From contig JAFWZH010000201.1 of NCBI GenBank assembly GCA_017522515.1, forward strand, positions 1 to 15,545: 15,545 bases of DNA, read 5' to 3'. A program made the position numbers and the translations under genes. The stretch comes from Clostridia bacterium (GTDB lineage: Bacteria; Bacillota_A; Clostridia; UBA1212; UBA1255). The notes under the pieces were generated by a model, which saw only the letters and a list, made by a program, of their open reading frames with translations, was not told where the DNA came from and made no database searches. Of this stretch, positions 6,728 through 13,058 are shown piece after piece; position 1 is the stretch's first letter; the number at the start of each line of letters is the position of its first letter.

Positions 6728-6763
6728 AAGCGAAAAGTCATACTGTTTTATGACCTTTCGCTT
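6728..6763 (-). terminator. Strong intrinsic terminator after the GH-like membrane protein gene
   Basis: A 15-bp stem (AAGCGAAAAGTCATA paired with TATGACCTTTCGCTT, one mismatch) with a 6-nt loop, followed on the minus strand by a run of T residues (A run on the plus strand at 6724..6729). It lies 25 nt after the stop codon at 6789 and insulates ftsK from it. Confidence 0.9.
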
Positions 6764-6788
6764 AGCTCAAACAAAATAAATTTTATAT

Positions 6789-8888
6789 TTATTCTTTATT
6801 ATCCTCTTCACTGACTGTCTGAGTCTGTGCTGCATCTTCGGAAACAGCTACCGTTGCTTCTGCTTCTTCTGCAACATTTGCGGAATTATCTCCTGCCGTT
6901 TGTTTTTTTGACTTTGAGCCCTTAACAAACACAATAACAAGAATAATCAAAACAACCAAAATCACAGCTGACGCACCTATTATAATCGGCAAGATATTAA
7001 CGCCGGAACCGGCATTAGTAATAGCCTTTGCATTTATATCATAATTGTATCTGTAATTAAATCTGTTATTCGGCGCAACATCACCTTTATCTATAAAGAG
7101 CATGATATCATCCTGCTCCGGCACATTATCTGCGAATTTAAAGTCAACAGTAAACTTATCTCCCGAAACATTAACAATGTTCTTTGGCACACTGATAATC
7201 ATCTCTTTACCGCTGTAGTTTATTGCAGCCTCTCCAACGGAATTAAACTCATATTTACCGTCAGCGCCAAAACTCTCTATTGATGTAACTTTACCGTTAA
7301 TTGTACGATTTACCACATAATCATAACCATGCCAGCCTGTACTGTAATCCGCATCTGTATTAAGAAGCAGATTCATCCAATTTGTACCCTCAGGAGCAGT
7401 AATATTATCTACAGTTCTTACATAGAAATAAAGATTATTTGCATCTGATGTAACGTGTGCCTCCTCAAAATCATTTCTTCCCGAATCGTCAGAATAATGA
7501 TATCTCTTGGAATTCGATGCACTTGGATGATCTCTGTGCAACGTATCATACAAATCGTCATAGAAAACAGCCTGAGCTTTGCCGGCAGAAGCAAAATCCT
7601 CCATATTAACAGTCATTTGTTCTTTATAAGCAGGTATTTCTCTTGCTCCTTTAAACTGCCTGATATAACTTGTAAGCATATAGTAATAATTATCACCATA
7701 TCCACCCTTCATCGGAGCTATATCTCGTGAGTATTCTGCACTGTATACGTCTACAAAATACGTTTCACCCTTACTGATTACTTTATTGGCAAATTTTGTC
7801 CTGTCTGATGCTACAAAACGTTGAGCCATCCATTCATTCCACTGTGTAACAAGTACAAATTGCGGATCTAATTCAAGCGCGCGATCCCACTGTTCCTTGA
7901 AATATATACCGGCGCCCGGATCTTGCTCACTTACCGGTGGCTCAACACCTTTAGAATAGCTCTTACCAATACCTGTTGTAGGATGCTGTGCTGCAGCTAC
8001 GGAAACCATCTCTCGTTCTTTTGAAGTGTTACCTAAAGCCCAGCCGCCCTCTTGGGGAGAATACTCAAGCCAAGGCCATTTGCCCTCACCGTTTGCCCAT
8101 GCCCAGCAATCACGTGTTTCAAAAAAGTTCTTGTACTCTGCAATCGGAACATCTGCTTTGCAAAGCATAAGAGGTTTATCATTAATGGTGTATAAAACAT
8201 CATCATATTCACCTGATTTGTAATATGTCTCGTAAAGTTCTCCCAATACAGATGAAACGCTTGTATGCGGTCCTTTTGCTCTTATCATCCATGTAGCTTT
8301 AAGATAAGACTGTCCTTCAGCCTTTCTATCCATATTTTCTTTAAAGAACGCTTTATATGCATCATGATATAAATATCCGTTACCGGCATCAAAATATACA
8401 CCGTCAACTCCCGCATCACAAAGCATCTGAATGTCTTTTCTGATTACCCAGGGGTCATCACTCCTGTAATAACCGAAATAAGGCTCATCCCAATAGTGGA
8501 AAGCATTTACGGTACCCCATCTGTGACGGCCTGTTTCAGCAGCGCTCTCAAGAATATCTGCTATATTATAAATACTTGAAACGTGTTGCGGTAAGTGCCA
8601 AGTATAGTAAAACATAAGTACTTGTTTTTCTTCTTGGACATCTCTTACTGTATCACCTGTAGCAACCCAACGATCCAAATCGTCAATTGCTACCCATGTA
8701 TCACTCATTGTATCTCTGACTTTACCGTAATTCGGTGTTTTAAGAATGTAATCTTTCTTTGCAGCAGATACGCTTGTTGTCATACCGGAAAAGGCGAATT
8801 GGAAAGCAAGAACAAATACAATGATTGCCATAGGAATCACATAAAAAGTTCTTTTATTGCTAAATCCGAAGTTTTTTTTGCTTGGCAT
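6789..8888 (-). CDS. Membrane-anchored GH99/GH71-like glycoside hydrolase-type protein
   Basis: A 699-residue surface protein. A signal/anchor helix at about 14-34 ends in SVSA-A (cleavage near 42). Residues ~85-400 look like a (beta/alpha)8 domain of the GH99/GH71-like kind: MFYYTWH (92-98), HYWDEPYFGYYRSDDPWVIRKDI (131-153, the start of the travelling-beast-of-strand order typical of these folds), GVYFDAGNG (163-171, candidate acid D167) and VTQWNEW (347-353, candidate acid E352, like the WNEW motif of GH99-type enzymes). Residues ~475-617 are a CBM9/DOMON-like beta-sandwich (NNLYFYVRTVDNI, TDADYSTGWHGYDYVVN). A C-terminal TM helix at about 632-656 and an acidic cytoplasmic tail follow, so the protein is tethered rather than LPXTG-sorted. 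ATG 8888 has AGGAGA 8 nt upstream. A role in glycan cleavage is inferred from fold; the substrate is unknown, and the family assignment is from motifs only. Confidence 0.65.
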   Translation of the reverse strand: MPSKKNFGFSNKRTFYVIPMAIIVFVLAFQFAFSGMTTSVSAAKKDYILKTPNYGKVRDTMSDTWVAIDDLDRWVATGDTVRDVQEEKQVLMFYYTWHLPQHVSSIYNIADILESAAETGRHRWGTVNAFHYWDEPYFGYYRSDDPWVIRKDIQMLCDAGVDGVYFDAGNGYLYHDAYKAFFKENMDRKAEGQSYLKATWMIRAKGPHTSVSSVLGELYETYYKSGEYDDVLYTINDKPLMLCKADVPIAEYKNFFETRDCWAWANGEGKWPWLEYSPQEGGWALGNTSKEREMVSVAAAQHPTTGIGKSYSKGVEPPVSEQDPGAGIYFKEQWDRALELDPQFVLVTQWNEWMAQRFVASDRTKFANKVISKGETYFVDVYSAEYSRDIAPMKGGYGDNYYYMLTSYIRQFKGAREIPAYKEQMTVNMEDFASAGKAQAVFYDDLYDTLHRDHPSASNSKRYHYSDDSGRNDFEEAHVTSDANNLYFYVRTVDNITAPEGTNWMNLLLNTDADYSTGWHGYDYVVNRTINGKVTSIESFGADGKYEFNSVGEAAINYSGKEMIISVPKNIVNVSGDKFTVDFKFADNVPEQDDIMLFIDKGDVAPNNRFNYRYNYDINAKAITNAGSGVNILPIIIGASAVILVVLIILVIVFVKGSKSKKQTAGDNSANVAEEAEATVAVSEDAAQTQTVSEEDNKE

Positions 8889-8926
8889 ATCTATTCTCTC
8901 CTATGCATTAGTTTTTAATTAGGTTA

Positions 8927-8956
8927 ATTCTATATTATTAAATGCAATCAAGTCAA
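8927..8956 (-). promoter_or_regulatory. Sigma-A promoter of the GH-like gene
   Basis: Minus-strand -35 TTGACT (8951..8956), 18-nt spacer, -10 TAGAAT (8927..8932), 38 nt before ATG 8888. It sits in the 93-nt gap behind the ATPase gene, in which no terminator is visible. Confidence 0.7.
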
Positions 8957-8981
8957 GAATATTTTGTAAACAATTTATATA

Positions 8982-9947
8982 TCAAAATAAAGATTTTATT
9001 ACTTCCTCAACAAGCTTTTCCATCTCACTGTTATTTAAATGTAAAACTGTATTTTCTTTTTCAGTTATGGCTTCATTTATTTTCCTAACAAAAGATCTTC
9101 CTTCATCTATCATCTCATTATATTTTTGTTGTAATATTTCTAATTCCGTAGAGAACCTCTCGTCTGTACCGGGCGCCACACACAAACCGTATATGTCAAT
9201 AATTCCGTCTCCTAAACGTTCGGGGAAATACTCGTGCGGCGAAGTGCTGTCAAAAACACACAAGCCAAGCTCTCTGACTATAATCATATCATGACTTTTA
9301 GGATCAAGAGAACAGTGATACACTTCAACATCATACCCTGCATTTACTCCGGCAGCAGCAAGCTTTTTTAAGAAAGTAGATTTCCCCGTACCCGGACGTC
9401 CCTTGATAAAATATCTGCTACTTATCCCTGCTGTTATCTGTTGTATATAATTTACATTTCCACTTGCCGTTATTGCTCCGAAAAATCTATGAACCTCATT
9501 ACCTGTTAAAGAATTGTCCTCTTGTTTTTTCACAGAGAAAAACATCTGCTCCACCAATTTTGTCATATTGTTCAATCTGTCAAAATCTGTGTTTTTAATA
9601 TATATCTCCTCTTGTTTGTCATGTATTTTTTTCGCCTCGAAAAAAATCTCGCTTGCCTTTTTCTTCTGTTCGTTACAATTCATACCGGGCATCATATCAC
9701 AATAAATCCCTGCGGAATTTTCAGGTATAATAACGCCGCACACACTATTATCTAAGCTATTATGAATAATTTCCGCTTTAAGATTACTTTCTTCTACTCT
9801 CTTAACAATACCACCCATAACTTCTGAAATCGTATCTCGCGGATATCTGCTTAAACGTATTATTTTGCTTAATTTTGAGAAATTAGAGTTATAAAAAGTA
9901 ACTGTTTGCGGTAATTCCGTACTGATAAAATAATGTAAATATTGCAA
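8982..9947 (-). CDS. P-loop ATPase of the PRK06851 type, first half degenerate
   Basis: A 321-residue soluble protein starting at TTG 9947 (AAGG 8 nt upstream). The second half carries a clear Walker A GRPGTGKST (183-191) followed by FLKKLAAAGVNAGYDVEVYHCSLDP and IIVRELGLCVFDSTSPHEYFP, the signature I recall for the uncharacterised Firmicute family PRK06851, whose members have two such halves. The first half repeats the pattern (AEIIHNSLDNSVCGVIIPENSAGIYCDMMP at 58-87 matches VEVYHCSLDPKSHDMIIV... at 207-237), but the place of its P-loop reads RLSRYPRDTISEVMGG, with no GxxGxGK. A helical segment ending each half also matches (KKIHDKQEEIYI against NEAITEKENTVL). So it is an internal duplication with one inactive nucleotide site. 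Cellular role unknown. Confidence 0.8.
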   Translation of the reverse strand: MQYLHYFISTELPQTVTFYNSNFSKLSKIIRLSRYPRDTISEVMGGIVKRVEESNLKAEIIHNSLDNSVCGVIIPENSAGIYCDMMPGMNCNEQKKKASEIFFEAKKIHDKQEEIYIKNTDFDRLNNMTKLVEQMFFSVKKQEDNSLTGNEVHRFFGAITASGNVNYIQQITAGISSRYFIKGRPGTGKSTFLKKLAAAGVNAGYDVEVYHCSLDPKSHDMIIVRELGLCVFDSTSPHEYFPERLGDGIIDIYGLCVAPGTDERFSTELEILQQKYNEMIDEGRSFVRKINEAITEKENTVLHLNNSEMEKLVEEVIKSLF

Positions 9948-10035
9948 AAGAAATACCTTCTTTCTTATTTATTACATTCTATTATACGTAATTATTTTCT
10001 GTTCCGTTACTGCTGTTGTATTTTCTTAAATCCTA

Positions 10036-10064
10036 TTGACTTGAATTTTTATATATGATATAAA
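10036..10064 (+). promoter_or_regulatory. Sigma-A promoter of the phosphoesterase lipoprotein gene
   Basis: Plus-strand -35 TTGACT (10036..10041), a 17-nt spacer and -10 TATAAA (10059..10064), 28 nt before ATG 10093. The gap of 145 nt to the divergent ATPase gene also has a TATAAT-like box on the minus strand near 9990, without a convincing -35. Confidence 0.8.
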
Positions 10065-10092
10065 TTTTTTATTATACGAGAGGAGTAAATAT

Positions 10093-11631
10093 ATGAATAT
10101 CTCAACAAAACAAGTACTTTCTTTGTTACTGGTTGTATCAATTTTTACAAGCCTTTTCGCTGCATGCGTCAACAATTCCGGCTCTTCTACGGAAAAGCCC
10201 TCTGCTTCTTCTGAGGTTACACTTTCTCCCGAAGAAATAGCAGCAGCCCTCGAAGAAGAAGCTAAGGCCAAAGAAGCAGCTGCATTGGCAGAGTTCAAAT
10301 CAACCTTTTATGACAATTATCAAAATGAGAATTTTGATGTTAATAATATTGTTCTCACCTTTGCCGCAATAAGCGATTTACACATCGGACTGTATCAGCA
10401 AACGTCAAAAGTCGAAAAAGGTATGCAATTTTTAAATAGAAGAACTCTAAACGGATTAGATGCTGTACTGATAAACGGAGATTTAACAAATAGTTACCGT
10501 GCATCTAAGGATGAAAGTCAAATTGCTTCTGTTCGTGATGTTTTGGTAAACAATCTCCCTCAAAACACTTCTTTCTTTTACTCTTTGGGAACCTCCCATG
10601 ACGCCGATGGATTTAATACAACAATAAACAAATCCGGCAAAGAGCAAAGAGAAGCTTTTATACGTGTTCTCGGAGACAGATTTTCTTCTGCAGACATAGA
10701 AGATGAAAAAGACCTTGCAAACGGTTGCAAACACGCAGTTATTAAAGACTACCACTTTCTTTCATTAGATAACGAAAATGGTGATTATACAAATGCGTCC
10801 CTCAAGTGGCTGCAAAACGAATTAAAAAAGATAACTACTGCCGAACCTAATAAAACTGTATTTGTAATGACACATATTCCCGCATCAAAAAGTCTAAATA
10901 AAGTTTTAAAAGATTTCCCGCAAGTTATTTATTTTTCTGCCCATGAACATATACCTTTCAATACACCTGTTGCCATAACACAGAATAGTTTTACAACACT
11001 TTCTATCGGCGGCTTTGCGTATTACAGAGAAGAATCAGTAAATTCTCTCAGTCTGCAAGACAATAACAACAATTATGAATACGGGCAAGGATATCTCATA
11101 GAAGTAGATAAAAACGGAAACACTCGCGCATTAAGGCTTGATTTCTTTAACGAAACCGTGATAAAAGAAAGCTGGGTTATTCCGTCCCCCAAGAGCGATA
11201 AATCACATTTAGAAACGTATAGTTCAAGAAAAAATTACGAGAAAGCAGTTTTTGCAGAAGACGCCCAAATCGTCATTGATGTTGATGAATCAAACTTGTT
11301 TGCCCCTGTAAAAATCACTTTCCCTGCAGCAAAAGCACCGGATGGACAACCTGTCACGATGTATAACATAACAATCGAAATATCAGAAGGCTCCGGCACA
11401 TCAAGAGAAGAAACATTAAATATTTCTTCTCTATATATGAAATATCCCAATGGCATAGGCATGCCGGAATCATACTCTGTTACGGTAGACGGCGTTGCCT
11501 CCCCATATTCCTATACAGTAACTGTAAAAGCTTACAATTGTTTGGGAAGAGTTTCTTCTACATTAAAGGGAGGATTAAAAACCGACGGTTATAATACAAT
11601 TCTCGGAATAAAAGAAGAAAATGCCGCTTAA
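10093..11631 (+). CDS. Calcineurin-like metallophosphoesterase lipoprotein
   Basis: A 512-residue secreted lipoprotein and the only plus-strand gene here; AGGAG precedes ATG 10093. A signal peptide (1-24) ends in a lipobox SLFAAC with the lipidated Cys at 25, then a Ser-rich and Ala/Glu-rich tether to about 68. The phosphoesterase domain (~88-345) shows the two-metal motifs in order: ISDLHIG (D95, H97), INGDLTN (D130), GTSHDAD (H169), MTHIP (H261) and SAHEHIPF (H284, H286). The third motif is GTSHD where the family has GNHD, so the usual metal-ligand Asn is Ser168. Residues ~375-512 look like a beta-sandwich (fibronectin/Ig-like) domain. Substrate unknown (phosphate esters, nucleotides or wall/teichoic polymers are all possible outside the membrane). 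It converges on the antiporter gene, and their stop codons overlap. Confidence 0.85.
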   Translation: MNISTKQVLSLLLVVSIFTSLFAACVNNSGSSTEKPSASSEVTLSPEEIAAALEEEAKAKEAAALAEFKSTFYDNYQNENFDVNNIVLTFAAISDLHIGLYQQTSKVEKGMQFLNRRTLNGLDAVLINGDLTNSYRASKDESQIASVRDVLVNNLPQNTSFFYSLGTSHDADGFNTTINKSGKEQREAFIRVLGDRFSSADIEDEKDLANGCKHAVIKDYHFLSLDNENGDYTNASLKWLQNELKKITTAEPNKTVFVMTHIPASKSLNKVLKDFPQVIYFSAHEHIPFNTPVAITQNSFTTLSIGGFAYYREESVNSLSLQDNNNNYEYGQGYLIEVDKNGNTRALRLDFFNETVIKESWVIPSPKSDKSHLETYSSRKNYEKAVFAEDAQIVIDVDESNLFAPVKITFPAAKAPDGQPVTMYNITIEISEGSGTSREETLNISSLYMKYPNGIGMPESYSVTVDGVASPYSYTVTVKAYNCLGRVSSTLKGGLKTDGYNTILGIKEENAA

Positions 11632-12890
11632 TTCTTTGCTCTGGCGCTGGTTTTTTCTCCAGGTTTTATTTCGCCTGCTTTTAACAATGATATCTTTGTA
11701 AGCACCGGTCCAATGAGTTCGTAAATTAAAACACCAAATAATGTGATATTGGCTACAATTGCACCTTCGGCACCCAACTGCTCTGCTTTTATAGCCATTC
11801 CTAATGCGACACCGGCTTGAGGCAACAATGTAATACCTAAATACTTAACAATGTTTTTCTCGCATTTAACTGCTTTAGCACTTGAGTATGCACCAAGATA
11901 CTTACCGAAAGAGCGAGCTAAAATATAGATTAAACCTATAGCTACAATAGCAAAATCTTTAAACACTGAGAGTTCAAGCTCTGCTCCGCTAATTACAAAA
12001 AACAATATGAATAATGGTGCCGTCCACCTGTCTACACGGTCCATTAATTCTTCTGAGAAGTCGCAAATGTTGCAGAAAATTGTTCCTAACATCATACATA
12101 CAAGCAAAGAAGAAAATGCTATATGTATACCGAAAATTTCAAATTTAATCATGGACAACGCAACGGTAAGAAAAACAAATGTAACAGACATAGAAAGTCT
12201 TTTAGATTTAGAATGGAAAAATTTCTCAAAGAACGTAAACAATAAGCCCATTACCAAACCAAGAAGCAACGAAAGAACTACTTCCAAAATAGGTTCTACA
12301 ACTACAGAAAGTATATCAACATGACCTGAAATTAAAGCTTTTGCAACGCCAAAAGAAACTGCAAAAACAACAAGGCCAACTGCATCATCAAGTGCAACTA
12401 TTGGTAATAAAATATCTGTCAACGGACCTTTTGCTTTATACTGGCGAACAACCATTAAAGTGGCTGCAGGCGCAGTTGCCGATGCTACGGCACCGAGAAC
12501 AATAGCTGCCGGCAAAGGCAATTTATCAGGCATTGCAAAATGTACTGCAATCAAAACGACATCAACCAACAACGTTGCAAAAACTGCCTGAAAAATACCT
12601 ATAACAGTTGCCTGTTTTCCTGTTTTCTTTAACTGTGCCAAGCGAAATTCATTACCGATAGAAAAGGCAATGAAACCTAACGCAACGTCAGAAATTATTG
12701 AATACTTATCCACATCTGCCATACTTATAAAGCCAAGACCTTCAAATCCAAAAGCGCCGATAAAATAAGGTCCTACCAAAATTCCGGCAACAAGATACGC
12801 CGTGACGGCAGGAAGTTTCGCTATTTTTGCTAATCGCGAAAGCATTAATCCTGCGAAAAGTGCAACAGATAAAGACATCAGAGTTTGCAT
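11628..12890 (-). CDS. Cation:proton antiporter, CPA2/KefB-type membrane domain
   Basis: A 420-residue protein with about 12-13 membrane segments. I start at ATG 12890 because GGAGG lies 7 nt upstream; the longer frame to 12944 would place the Shine-Dalgarno inside the gene. The Na+/H+ exchanger fold is supported by LPAVTAYLVAGILVGP (26-41), LGFIAFSIGNEF (71-82), ASATAPAATLMVVRQYKAKG (136-155) and the paired acids of VALDDAVGL (165-173, D168/D169), the ion-binding site of electrogenic-type CPA2 members. It ends without TrkA_N/TrkA_C domains, so it is closer to NapA-like than to ligand-gated Kef proteins. It probably exchanges Na+ or K+ for H+ in pH or salt homeostasis. It has its own promoter and ends in the convergent gene. 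Confidence 0.9.
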   Translation of the reverse strand: MQTLMSLSVALFAGLMLSRLAKIAKLPAVTAYLVAGILVGPYFIGAFGFEGLGFISMADVDKYSIISDVALGFIAFSIGNEFRLAQLKKTGKQATVIGIFQAVFATLLVDVVLIAVHFAMPDKLPLPAAIVLGAVASATAPAATLMVVRQYKAKGPLTDILLPIVALDDAVGLVVFAVSFGVAKALISGHVDILSVVVEPILEVVLSLLLGLVMGLLFTFFEKFFHSKSKRLSMSVTFVFLTVALSMIKFEIFGIHIAFSSLLVCMMLGTIFCNICDFSEELMDRVDRWTAPLFILFFVISGAELELSVFKDFAIVAIGLIYILARSFGKYLGAYSSAKAVKCEKNIVKYLGITLLPQAGVALGMAIKAEQLGAEGAIVANITLFGVLIYELIGPVLTKISLLKAGEIKPGEKTSARAKN

Positions 12891-12950
12891 AAATATGCCT
12901 CCATAAAAATAATTTGTGTACAACAAATAATTAATTGCACACAAGTGAGA

Positions 12951-12979
12951 TATATATCACTTTATTTAAAAGGTGTCAA
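12951..12979 (-). promoter_or_regulatory. Sigma-A promoter of the antiporter gene
   Basis: Minus-strand -35 TTGACA (12974..12979), 17-nt spacer, -10 TATATA (12951..12956). A near-palindrome, GTGAGATATATATCAC (12945..12960), covers the -10 box and could be an operator. The leader down to the start at 12890 also holds a small ATTTGT/ACAAAT inverted repeat (12912..12928). Confidence 0.75.
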
Positions 12980-12995
12980 GAACTTTATTACGCAA

Positions 12996-13024
12996 AAGCG
13001 GACTGCCGGTAAGACAGTCCGCTT
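12996..13024 (-). terminator. Intrinsic terminator after the lysozyme-like surface protein gene
   Basis: A perfect 10-bp GC-rich stem (AAGCGGACTG/CAGTCCGCTT) with a 9-nt loop, followed by TTTT on the minus strand. It lies 34 nt after the stop at 13059, just before the antiporter promoter. The T tract is short. Confidence 0.8.
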
Positions 13025-13058
13025 AAAAGCTATTCTTTTGTAAAAATCACATCAATAA

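Noticed and set aside
9960..10010. Minus-strand promoter for the ATPase gene
   Set aside because: A TATAAT-like box is present near 9990, but no acceptable -35 lies at 16-18 nt, so I do not list it as a feature.
10026..10298. A minus-strand open frame of 90 codons covering the lipoprotein start
   Set aside because: It is antisense to the signal peptide and Ala/Glu tether of the lipoprotein and would cross its promoter; there is no ribosome binding site.
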